Virus record (IMG/VR): IMGVR_UViG_3300007538_000160 | Coordinates: 1 to 25,770 of that record | DNA from: a virus | Reading direction: 5' to 3' (one strand) | DNA length: 25,770 nt | Shown: in pieces, positions 6,583 through 13,871 of the stretch | Layout of the letters: the number at the start of each line of letters is the position of its first letter | How positions within the stretch are numbered: the first letter of the stretch is position 1 | The notes under the pieces: generated by a model | Told to the model about the DNA's origin: nothing | Databases searched by the model: none | What the model saw: only the letters and a program-made list of their open reading frames with translations | Made by a program: the position numbers and the translations under genes

Positions 6583-7395
6583 ATGGCTTTATTACCAAAA
6601 AGAAATCTCATTGAAGAGCTGGTTGAAAGGGGAGAAATACCCCAAATCGACAGACCTTATATTGGGTACTCATCATTAGGAGGATCTTGCCAAAGACGCA
6701 TATGGCTTAATTTCAGATGGGCGTATGAGAGAACGATTCCAAAAAGAATTAATAGAATATTTGAGAGAGGATTTTGGGCAGAGGAGCGGATAGTAAAAGA
6801 TTTAAACTCTGCAGGAATGACAGTATCAGGCGAGCAATATGAGCTAGTGGATGAGACTGGACATTTAATGGGCCATACTGATGGCATTGTTACCGGAATT
6901 CCAGGAGATGAGGAGACACCTCATCTTCTTGAAATAAAAACAATGAATGACAAGAGGTTCAAACAATATATTAAAGATGGATTAAAGCTATCAAATCCAC
7001 AATATTGGGTTCAAATACAGTTGTATATGGGGTGTCTCAACATAGACAAATGTTTGTTTATTGTTGAGAACAAAGACAATGAACATAGGGATTATCAAAT
7101 GTATGATTTTGATCCTGAAGTGTATCTAAGATATAAAGATGTTGGATTTCAGATACTAACATCTGAAAATGCACCAAACAAAATTGGCTCCAGTATCTGG
7201 CATGAATGCAAAATGTGTGATGCCTTTAAGTATTGTCACAAAGACCAATACACAGCTGCCAATTGTAGAACATGTTCATTTGCAAATATAGAAATGGAGG
7301 GAAAATGGTCTTGTGATAAGCTCAACAAGATTCTATCTGTTGATGAACAGAGAGTTGGTTGTGATGAATATGAAAAATCAGAGGTCTATAAATAA
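6583..7395 (+). CDS. PD-(D/E)XK nuclease with cysteine cluster (RecB/Cas4-like)
   Basis: A DNA-end-processing nuclease (270 aa). Core motifs: GHTDG (Asp100), LLEIKT (Glu117, Lys119) and QIQLYM (Gln144-Tyr148), the standard active site of RecB-family nucleases. Cys36 near the start plus Cys209, Cys212 and Cys218 near the end match the layout of Cas4/AddB-type iron-sulphur nucleases. A further set, Cys228, Cys231, Cys244 and Cys260, looks like an added zinc ribbon. It overlaps the helicase start by one base, so the pair probably works together on recombination ends. The ATG follows the terminator closely with only AAAGAA as ribosome site. Metal identity is inferred. Confidence 0.8.
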   Translation: MALLPKRNLIEELVERGEIPQIDRPYIGYSSLGGSCQRRIWLNFRWAYERTIPKRINRIFERGFWAEERIVKDLNSAGMTVSGEQYELVDETGHLMGHTDGIVTGIPGDEETPHLLEIKTMNDKRFKQYIKDGLKLSNPQYWVQIQLYMGCLNIDKCLFIVENKDNEHRDYQMYDFDPEVYLRYKDVGFQILTSENAPNKIGSSIWHECKMCDAFKYCHKDQYTAANCRTCSFANIEMEGKWSCDKLNKILSVDEQRVGCDEYEKSEVYK

Positions 7396-8945
7396 TGTTT
7401 GAACTCAGGCCATACCAAACCCCTATTGCTGGAAAAGTTTTTAAGTATATTGAAGACAATCCGGCAAAACATCCGCTTGTGGCATTGCCCACAGGAGCGG
7501 GGAAAACGGTAGCGCTTGCAGAATGTATAAAAGAATATCTGAGGAGAAAACCAAATGGAAATGTCCTTGTTCTTTCACATGTTAAGGAGATACTTCAGCA
7601 GAATGTTGAAGCAATTGAGGATCACCTATTATTCAGTGTTGGTGTTTATTCAGCTGGGCTTGATTCAAAAGAAATTAAACAAGTCACTGTAGCAAGTATT
7701 CAATCTGCTTATAGCAAGCCTGAATTATTCCAAGATTTCAAATTTGTAATTATTGATGAATGTCATCTAATCCCAACAGATGATAACACAATGTACAAAA
7801 GATTCTTTGCAGGGCTTAATAGTCCAAATTATTTTGGCTTAACTGCAACTCCATTCAGGCTTGGCTCTGGATATATTTATGGTGAAGATGATTCTATATT
7901 TGATGATGTGGTATACGACCTTACATCAATGGAGAACTTTAACAAACTAGTTGAAGATGGATACCTTTGTAAATTGATGACAAAGGCAACTTCAAATGAA
8001 TATGATTTAGATGACATCAAAACTGTAGCGGGTGATTTTGATTTAAAAGGGATGTCTCGTGCTTTTGATAGAGACAACATAACAAACAAGTGTATAAAGG
8101 AGATAATTAAAGCTGGCGCCAACTACAAAAAGTGGCTTGTATTTGCAATTGATATTGATCATGCAGAACACATAGCGGAGGCATTGATCCGCTCTGGTGT
8201 GCCAACTTGTGTCATCCATTCTAAAATGGATTTTGATCGAGACAAAGTAATTCAAGATTTTAAGAATGGAGTTTACAAGGCTGCTGTAAATGTTAATGTA
8301 TTGACTACAGGGTTTAATGATCCTGAGATTGACTTAATAGCTATGCTTAGGCCAACAAAGTCACCTATCATTCATGTACAGACTATTGGCAGAGGGCTAA
8401 GAACAGCAGATGGAAAAGATCACTGTCTTATTCTTGATTTCTCAGGTAATACTGAAAGGCTTGGCCCAATCAATGATGTCCATGTATACAGAAAGAGAAA
8501 ATCAACTGGTGATGGTGAGCCAATAACAAAAAGATGCCCTTCTTGTGACTACATCCACCATCCAACTGTTAAGATTTGTGACAATTGTGGTCATGTATTT
8601 AAGTTCAAAACAAATCTAAATATATCATCAACATCCGCTGATGTAGTAGCAACAACTAAGGTTAACTGGTTTGATGTTAGTAATATCAAATACTATATCC
8701 ACACTAAGCGGAATTCCCCAGATTCTGTGAGGGTACAGTATTCTTGTGGTATGAGATACTTTAATGAATTTGTTTGCATAGAACATCCTGGGTATGCCGG
8801 CTATAGAGCCAAGCATTGGGCGCGATTTCGGGGAACAGAAGCGGATACCGCCAAGGAACTCATTGAAGCGGAGAAAAAGGAACCTAAGAAAATTAAGGTT
8901 GATACTAGGGGAAAGTATCCGGTTATTGTCGATTTCGAGTTTTAA
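7395..8945 (+). CDS. SF2 DNA helicase (RadD/DEAD-like) with zinc finger
   Basis: A 516-aa superfamily 2 helicase acting on recombination or replication intermediates. Motif I is LPTGAGKT (31-38), motif II DECH (121-124), motif III TAT (150-152), and motif VI TIGRGLR (about 330). A four-cysteine zinc finger follows at about 384-398 (CPSC...CDNC). A C-terminal domain ends in VRVQYSCGMRYFNEFVC and HPGYAGYRAKHWARFRG, a tail I recall from phage RadD-like helicases. It is translationally coupled to the nuclease (TAATG overlap). The last ~150 bases are richer in CpG than the rest of the gene. Confidence 0.85.
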   Translation: MFELRPYQTPIAGKVFKYIEDNPAKHPLVALPTGAGKTVALAECIKEYLRRKPNGNVLVLSHVKEILQQNVEAIEDHLLFSVGVYSAGLDSKEIKQVTVASIQSAYSKPELFQDFKFVIIDECHLIPTDDNTMYKRFFAGLNSPNYFGLTATPFRLGSGYIYGEDDSIFDDVVYDLTSMENFNKLVEDGYLCKLMTKATSNEYDLDDIKTVAGDFDLKGMSRAFDRDNITNKCIKEIIKAGANYKKWLVFAIDIDHAEHIAEALIRSGVPTCVIHSKMDFDRDKVIQDFKNGVYKAAVNVNVLTTGFNDPEIDLIAMLRPTKSPIIHVQTIGRGLRTADGKDHCLILDFSGNTERLGPINDVHVYRKRKSTGDGEPITKRCPSCDYIHHPTVKICDNCGHVFKFKTNLNISSTSADVVATTKVNWFDVSNIKYYIHTKRNSPDSVRVQYSCGMRYFNEFVCIEHPGYAGYRAKHWARFRGTEADTAKELIEAEKKEPKKIKVDTRGKYPVIVDFEF

Positions 8946-8949
8946 AGTC

Positions 8950-8979
8950 TTTACTTTCATCCCCTTTATAGGGTACAAT
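8950..8979 (+). promoter_or_regulatory. Sigma70-like promoter (TTTACT-18-TACAAT)
   Basis: TTTACT (8950-8955), an 18-base spacer containing TTTATAG, and TACAAT (8974-8979), beginning five bases after the helicase stop. It resembles the promoters at 2550 and 4949. It drives the single gene at 9031. Confidence 0.6.
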
Positions 8980-9030
8980 ATAATCCGACTTGTAAGGGTC
9001 GTCTTTTAATCTAACAATCTTGAGGGCTTT

Positions 9031-9603
9031 ATGTCTACTATCCTTGATGCTTTCCGCGCTGGTATTGAATCCAATCTTGATGAAGATGCTATCAAGCTAT
9101 CGATGATCCAGGCTGGCGACACTTTTAAAACTGTTGCAAAGAATTATAGTGAATTCCTTGTTTCTGAGGGTCTTGTAGAATCCAAAGAAAGCAAAGAAGA
9201 GAAGATCACTGATATTCTATCTAGGTTTGATGTATCTGATGAACAGGGTTTCAATGCCGCTGTTGAAGAAGTTGTTAATGCTGTAAAAGGTGTTGATGCA
9301 AGATCCGCTGCTGGCTCCATCCGCTATTGGTGTCGCAAAAATGAAAGGGAGTATTTCACCAAGCCGAAGGCTGAGTCTGGCAGCGGACATAGCGGATTTG
9401 CAAAAAGCTTCTATAATGCTCTAATTGAAAATCCTGCCATGACTGAAGATGAAGCATTTGACCTCATCCTTGGTAGAAATGGCAATGATGAAACTTCTGC
9501 TAATGTACAAAAGCACGCTTCACATTACCAGGGTATTCGCAAGTTGGCCAATGCTATCATTAGCGCCCATGCTTATGAAAGCGATGATTCAGATGAAGTA
9601 TGA
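9031..9603 (+). CDS. Hypothetical acidic-tailed protein in its own transcription unit
   Basis: 190 residues, mostly predicted helical and acidic. A central block (SAAGSIRYWCRKNEREYF) is basic and aromatic and may bind nucleic acid. The end is strongly acidic (ESDDSDEV), reminiscent of the acidic tails of phage and bacterial ssDNA-binding proteins, but there is no terminal Phe and I cannot see an OB fold. It has GAGGG before the ATG, its own promoter upstream and a strong terminator downstream. Its codons (CTT, GCT, GGT, ATC) look like those of a highly expressed gene. I recognise no family; an abundant DNA-associated protein is a guess from context. Confidence 0.6.
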   Translation: MSTILDAFRAGIESNLDEDAIKLSMIQAGDTFKTVAKNYSEFLVSEGLVESKESKEEKITDILSRFDVSDEQGFNAAVEEVVNAVKGVDARSAAGSIRYWCRKNEREYFTKPKAESGSGHSGFAKSFYNALIENPAMTEDEAFDLILGRNGNDETSANVQKHASHYQGIRKLANAIISAHAYESDDSDEV

Positions 9604-9623
9604 TATTTTTGTAGTCTAATACA

Positions 9624-9648
9624 AGGGGGCCATTTATGGCCCCTTTTT
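9624..9648 (+). terminator. Intrinsic terminator
   Basis: GGGGCCA (9626-9632) pairs with TGGCCCC (9637-9643) over a four-base loop, extended by A-T pairs, then five T. It closes the one-gene unit at 9031. Confidence 0.9.
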
Positions 9649-9667
9649 AACGTGCGGGGATGAGCAA

Positions 9668-10552
9668 ATGAAGATAATAGGTGCTGGGTTAGCAGGGTTA
9701 ATGGCAGGGGCTCTTAACCAAAATGCTATTATATATGAACCAATGGATCAAATTCACTTGCACAAGGCTGTCCTCCGCTTCAGGTCTCCAGATATTGGAG
9801 AGGCGGTGGGCATACCTTTCAAAAAGGTGACTGTTTACAAAGGTGTTTGGGACCACGGGGATATACCATTATCACCAAAGGTTATTTCACTGTATTCACA
9901 AAAAGTAAGCGGGAGAATATCGCACAGATCAATTGCCAATATTGATTCCGAATGCCGTTGGTTGGCACCAGATGATTTCCAATCACGTCTATTGGATATG
10001 TGTGGTAATAGAGTGTTATATGGCAAAGTGCCTGATCTATTTGATAAATCAATTAAGATTAGCACAATGCCGATTAACATACTAGCAGACAGACTTGGGT
10101 ACAATATGGTTATCCCTGATAATGTTACTAAGCCAATCTATGTTAGAAGGTATAAGATAATTGATTGTGATGCTTATATGACATATTACTATACAGACCC
10201 TAGTTTTAATGTGTATAGGTCGTCAATTAGCGGAAACACTCTCATCATAGAGAGTATGTCCCCAATCAATGAACATGATGTTGAAGAAGTATTAGTGTCA
10301 TTTGGTATTAAAAGAAGTATGCTGTATGATGAAGAGCTTGAAGTAAAGCAAAAAAATGGAAAGATGAGTCCTATCTGTGAAAAGACTAGAAGGGATTTTA
10401 TTTCCAGAGCTACTTTAGATTATAATATATACTCCTTGGGGAGATTGGCCCTGTGGAGAAGCATTGTTCTTGATGAGGTATATAAAGACCTGCTCAAGAT
10501 CAAATCCATGATCAATAAAGACCATTATGAACATTTGAGGGATTATATATGA
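9668..10552 (+). CDS. FAD/NAD-binding oxidoreductase-like protein
   Basis: 294 residues. It opens with a Rossmann dinucleotide-binding motif, MKIIGAGLAGLMAG (GxGxxG), followed by an acidic residue at the end of the second strand (IIYEP), as in FAD-dependent oxidoreductases and amine oxidase/mutase-like flavoproteins. The block AVLRFRSPDIGEAVGIPFKK is one I recall from phage proteins annotated only as FAD-dependent oxidoreductase; their reaction is unknown. Its ribosome site is GGGGATGA. It ends by overlapping the ThyX-like start (ATGA), so the two are coupled and may share a flavin or a substrate. The family is fairly clear; the substrate is unknown. Confidence 0.65.
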   Translation: MKIIGAGLAGLMAGALNQNAIIYEPMDQIHLHKAVLRFRSPDIGEAVGIPFKKVTVYKGVWDHGDIPLSPKVISLYSQKVSGRISHRSIANIDSECRWLAPDDFQSRLLDMCGNRVLYGKVPDLFDKSIKISTMPINILADRLGYNMVIPDNVTKPIYVRRYKIIDCDAYMTYYYTDPSFNVYRSSISGNTLIIESMSPINEHDVEEVLVSFGIKRSMLYDEELEVKQKNGKMSPICEKTRRDFISRATLDYNIYSLGRLALWRSIVLDEVYKDLLKIKSMINKDHYEHLRDYI

Positions 10553-11286
10553 AAGTTGAACTTATCAATCACACCCAGTTTGCCCTAGAAACTTTGATTT
10601 ACACCAAGAATACTAGGCTACAGGGGCAAATGTCTCTTGATGATATTATAAGCTGGCCATTTGAGAAGAAAGAAGATGAATTCAAATATATGTTGGATAC
10701 AATCCAAAGCTCATTAGAGTTTGTGGATTACACGTTCAAGATTAGCGGAGTGACAAGAGCATTTACCCACCAGTTGGTTAGAACGAGAACTGGGTCTTAT
10801 GCCCAGGAGGCACAACGTGTGGTGGATGTTAGGGATCAAGAGGTGTTGAATACTACAGGTGACACTTTGTTTGATGAATTGTCTAATTATATCTTGAATG
10901 AATATGGCAAAATGATAGATAGCGGAGTTTCCGTACAAGATGCTAGGGGGATACTTCCTACTAATATGACGACTAACATAATCTGTAAGTTTAATTTAAG
11001 AACATTGCATGACATGTCATTACTTAGACTATGTAAGAGGGCGCAAGGTGAATATCAAAAAGTATTCAAGCAGATTGTCGACTCAGTAGTAGCCGTGCAC
11101 CCTTGGGCTGAAAGATACCTGAAGGTTTATTGCGTATGGTATGGCTCCTGTGCATTTCCTCGATATACAGAATGTCCTATGCAAACTAATTGCTTTAAGC
11201 CAGATAGAGAAGATTTACAAGCAAAGTTTGACCAAATAGAGCATGAAGCGGCTCCTGTACTGGTGCAAAATGGGAGGACGATGTGA
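10549..11286 (+). CDS. thyX: Divergent ThyX (flavin-dependent thymidylate synthase-like)
   Basis: ThyX methylates dUMP to dTMP using FAD, NADPH and methylene-tetrahydrofolate. The 245-aa protein keeps the fold landmarks: FTHQLVRTRTGSYAQEAQR (72-90), then ARGILPTNMTTN and FNLRTLHDMSLLRLCKRAQGE. The RHR-x7-S signature reads RTR-x7-A (Thr79, Ala88), and the usual Tyr after QR is Val. A late cysteine set (Cys195, Cys201, Cys209, Cys215) resembles a C-terminal feature I recall in other phage ThyX proteins. It overlaps the FAD-type gene upstream and the pyrophosphohydrolase downstream. It could be a normal but divergent ThyX, or an enzyme adding a different one-carbon group. Confidence 0.75.
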   Translation: MKVELINHTQFALETLIYTKNTRLQGQMSLDDIISWPFEKKEDEFKYMLDTIQSSLEFVDYTFKISGVTRAFTHQLVRTRTGSYAQEAQRVVDVRDQEVLNTTGDTLFDELSNYILNEYGKMIDSGVSVQDARGILPTNMTTNIICKFNLRTLHDMSLLRLCKRAQGEYQKVFKQIVDSVVAVHPWAERYLKVYCVWYGSCAFPRYTECPMQTNCFKPDREDLQAKFDQIEHEAAPVLVQNGRTM

Positions 11287-11567
11287 ATGATGGTGTAAAA
11301 TTCGATGATAGTAAAATCCGCTGGGGATTGCTACCTTGGGCTGAGATTCAGGACATACTTGAAATCTTGGAATTTGGAGCTAAGAAATATGAGGAGGACA
11401 ACTGGAAGAAAGTGAACAATGCAGATGATAGATATTTCAATGCTGCTATGAGACACTTTATATCATGGAAGAAAGGAGAGAAGGCAGACCCTGAAACGGG
11501 TAAAAGCCACCTTGCCCATTTAGCCTGTAATATACTTTTTTTAATGTATCATGATAAAAATAATTAG
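11283..11567 (+). CDS. DUF5664 nucleotide pyrophosphohydrolase (dATP/dGTP-type)
   Basis: 94 residues matching the small phage DUF5664 family: KIRWGLLPWAEIQDI, then GAKKYEEDNWKK, and a C-terminal PETGKSHLAHLACN. Family members are annotated as dATP/dGTP diphosphohydrolases that trim the nucleotide pool. The start is GTG 11283, overlapping the ThyX stop, with a strong GGGAGGA upstream. It lies among nucleotide-metabolism genes and complements MazG at 18207. The substrate is assigned by family only. Confidence 0.75.
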   Translation: MNDGVKFDDSKIRWGLLPWAEIQDILEILEFGAKKYEEDNWKKVNNADDRYFNAAMRHFISWKKGEKADPETGKSHLAHLACNILFLMYHDKNN

Positions 11568-12465
11568 TTTTAATGATAGGCCTGAGCAAATAGGAGGTGC
11601 TCAGATTCCTGCTTACGCTTTTAAAGCGTGGATGGATATATTTGGCATAGAAAGCGAAATTGTGACTACGCCTGATGAAGCTGTAGGTGCTGATTGGTAC
11701 TTCCTTGCTACACCTGGCCCATTTAACGGGGGTGCTTGGGAGTTAGATGCGCCATTTGCCTTAATGGCTCATGCTGAATTTGATAGCCAGCTATACAAAG
11801 ACTTTGGTTGGTATTTAGGACACCCTAATTGCAAGTTGTTTGTGACTATCACTGATTTTTGGGGTTGGATAAATAAACCAAAGTTACATTGGCATCCTTG
11901 CACACATCCTGATTATCTCTTAACTGAAGGAACAATCTTTAACAAAGACTTTAAAGAAGGGATAATATATGCGGCAAGAATATCTAGGTGGAAAAGTCCA
12001 AATCTGCTGGCAGCACTAACTAAATATGGGCCGTTCATGGAAGCAGTGGATAACCAAGTCCATATAATTGGAAAGCCGTCATCGGATTTTGAGATCGATG
12101 AAGGTAACTATATTAGGATAGATACCAGATATGATTCACGCAAAGTATCAGATACCAAGAAAATGTTCTCTGTGTATAAATACTTTTGGGACTATGCCTC
12201 CCATCCAGAGATTAGTAACAGGTACAAGCGGTTGAACTTAGCAGCATATGAGGCTATAAGTGAAGGTTGCATACCTGTAGTAAATCCTAAATATACAGAT
12301 CCATCCGCTATTAAATTTGGCATAGATTTAACAAAGGGGTTTCCCAATACTAGAAGGGAGTATATACTAAGACAAGATTATATGAAAGAAGTCATGATAA
12401 ACAAAGGATTGTCCTATAATGGTGTTAAAGACCAAGTAGTTAAAATTGTGGAGTTTATGTCGTGA
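11551..12465 (+). CDS. GT-B glycosyltransferase-like protein
   Basis: 304 residues. A C-terminal donor-binding-type motif, NLAAYEAISEGCIPVVNP, is typical of GT4-like GT-B enzymes (E-x7-E region). An N-terminal half with GGAQIPAYAF and a middle segment GIIYAARISRWKSPNLL (the strand that starts the second Rossmann domain) agree. It overlaps the DUF5664 gene by 17 bases with no ribosome site of its own, so translation is probably coupled. It could glycosylate modified phage DNA, a virion protein or a host glycan; nothing in the sequence decides. The acceptor-binding half is shorter than in many GT4 enzymes. Confidence 0.6.
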   Translation: MIKIISFNDRPEQIGGAQIPAYAFKAWMDIFGIESEIVTTPDEAVGADWYFLATPGPFNGGAWELDAPFALMAHAEFDSQLYKDFGWYLGHPNCKLFVTITDFWGWINKPKLHWHPCTHPDYLLTEGTIFNKDFKEGIIYAARISRWKSPNLLAALTKYGPFMEAVDNQVHIIGKPSSDFEIDEGNYIRIDTRYDSRKVSDTKKMFSVYKYFWDYASHPEISNRYKRLNLAAYEAISEGCIPVVNPKYTDPSAIKFGIDLTKGFPNTRREYILRQDYMKEVMINKGLSYNGVKDQVVKIVEFMS

Positions 12466-13001
12466 AAACTACAATATTGTTTGATACTGAAACTACAGGA
12501 CTGTTAGTGCCTGAAATTAACAGACTTGATGCACAACCTTATATTGTGGAGTTGTACGCTTGTAAGGTTGATGAAGAGTTTAACATGATAGGCGAGTTTT
12601 ACTCAAAATTTAAGCCACCTATCCCAATTCCCGCAGATGTTTCTAAGGTTCATGGCATTACTGATGAGATTGCAGCGAAACAGCCTGTGTTTGGGGATTG
12701 CGTAGATGAGCTTGCCGATCTGTTTCTTGGGGCTGATACGCTGGTTGGTCACAACCTGTCATATGATCGCTCAATGCTTGCTAATGAACTACTCCGCTGT
12801 GATCGATTGCTAAGATTCCCGTGGCCTCCTGAGCATATCTGTACAATAGAGATGTCTATGGGCCTAGAACAGCGGAGGCTAAATCTAGGAGCATTGCATG
12901 CTTATGCCACTGGCAAGCCTCATGAGAATGCGCATACCGCCAAACATGATGTATTTGCTCTTGTTCGTTGTTACCATTGGCTATTGGAGCAAAAGAAATG
13001 A
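12462..13001 (+). CDS. DnaQ-type 3'-5' exonuclease
   Basis: 179 residues of the DEDDh exonuclease family, giving proofreading or DNA-trimming activity. Exo I is FDTETTG (Asp8, Glu10), Exo II GHNLSYDRS (Asp102), and Exo III HTAKHD (His158, Asp163), with all four acidic residues and the His present. The DnaE-type polymerase at 13872 has no exonuclease domain, so this protein is the natural proofreading subunit. The GTG start overlaps the previous stop and GGAG lies upstream. Family and catalytic residues are clear; pairing with the polymerase is inferred. Confidence 0.88.
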   Translation: MKTTILFDTETTGLLVPEINRLDAQPYIVELYACKVDEEFNMIGEFYSKFKPPIPIPADVSKVHGITDEIAAKQPVFGDCVDELADLFLGADTLVGHNLSYDRSMLANELLRCDRLLRFPWPPEHICTIEMSMGLEQRRLNLGALHAYATGKPHENAHTAKHDVFALVRCYHWLLEQKK

Positions 13002-13753
13002 AATTAGTATGGGAAGTAGTGTACCAATATGCTGGAGGCCAGACTAGAACTATACCTGCTGTCGACAACTGTTTCCATGCTGATCCGTTTACACGCAATA
13101 ATGTAATCTTTCTTGAAGAGTATTCATATAAGAAAGAAAAGGGTTACATTGTCGCCTACAAAGTGGATATGAACAATGAGCCTGTTAGGCTAGGTGTCGT
13201 ACTTGAAGAAGAGTTTCACCTTTCATTTCCTTACATGTTTAGTTATGCTGGTGGTATCTGGATGGTTCCAGAGTCACACAAAGCGGGAGAAATAAGGCTA
13301 TACAAATGTGTAAAGTTCCCCCTTGAATGGGAATTTGTTAAGGTTTTAGTACAGCTCCCGGCTGCAGACAGCGTGCTATTTCCTGGCGAATCTAAATGGT
13401 ATATGCTTACAAACCTTGGGGATTTCAATAATGAGCTACATATGTATACTGCTGACAATCCGCTGTCTGATTGGGTTAAATTAAATGGGCCTGTAGTTGT
13501 AGGTAACCATGCTAGAAATGGCGGACTTATCATTAAGGACACAGCTATAACGAGAGTGGCGCAAAACCAAGGCAAGGTATATGGGGAATCCTACAGTCTT
13601 AATAGGATTGATAATATATACCCATATAAAGAAACAAAGATGTCTCACATCTACCCTAAATCTGGATACGATGCTACTCACCATTTGTGTATTCAAGGTG
13701 ATTTAACAGTCTGGGATCAAGCAAAACTTTGCAACCCTTATAAAACCCTATAA
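12998..13753 (+). CDS. GH43-like five-bladed propeller protein (sugar-related)
   Basis: 251 residues. Motifs HLSFPYMFSYAGGIWMVPES, then LYKCVKFPLEW and ADSVLF...WYMLTN, match the GH43-like propeller domain found in glucosamine inositolphosphorylceramide transferase-like proteins and beside bacterial sugar-modifying enzymes. It probably binds or processes a carbohydrate. I start at ATG 12998, which overlaps the exonuclease stop (ATGA) and has GGAG seven bases upstream, rather than an earlier TTG. It sits with a glycosyltransferase two genes upstream. I cannot identify the catalytic residues, so it may be a binding protein. Confidence 0.6.
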   Translation: MKLVWEVVYQYAGGQTRTIPAVDNCFHADPFTRNNVIFLEEYSYKKEKGYIVAYKVDMNNEPVRLGVVLEEEFHLSFPYMFSYAGGIWMVPESHKAGEIRLYKCVKFPLEWEFVKVLVQLPAADSVLFPGESKWYMLTNLGDFNNELHMYTADNPLSDWVKLNGPVVVGNHARNGGLIIKDTAITRVAQNQGKVYGESYSLNRIDNIYPYKETKMSHIYPKSGYDATHHLCIQGDLTVWDQAKLCNPYKTL

Positions 13754-13861
13754 GGGCCGAAAATATCTATCCACTAGGGCGCTAGCGCCTACTAGTACTA
13801 ATTCGCGCTGCAAACCGCGCTAGATAGACTATACCGCGCTTATTCGGCCTATAATTGATTG
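13754..13861 (+). promoter_or_regulatory. Nested GC-rich inverted-repeat region upstream of the polymerase gene
   Basis: About 100 bases with CpG density far above the surroundings. The outer arms GGCCGAA (13755-13761) and TTCGGCC (13843-13849) pair. Inside, TCTAT-CCA-CTAG (13766-13777) pairs with CTAGATAGA (13820-13828) around a three-base bulge. At the core GGCGCTAGCGCC (13778-13789) is a perfect palindrome. CGCGCT occurs three times (13804, 13816, 13835). TATAAT (13850-13855) follows, with TAGACT (13825-13830) a loose -35. It may be an operator, a structured leader or a replication origin. Confidence 0.45.
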
Positions 13862-13871
13862 GAGGGTTACT

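Noticed and set aside
5690-6611. Minus-strand ORFs within the Sak4 and DUF669 genes
   Set aside because: Shadows of strongly supported plus-strand genes; no ribosome sites.
11283-11567. Sign of a diaminopurine (Z) genome because of a dATP/dGTP-type hydrolase
   Set aside because: No PurZ-like synthetase and no DpoZ-type polymerase are in the window; the DUF5664 family also occurs in ordinary phages.
13825-13855. TAGACT-19-TATAAT as a firm promoter for the polymerase gene
   Set aside because: The spacer is two bases too long; kept only as a note within the structured region.
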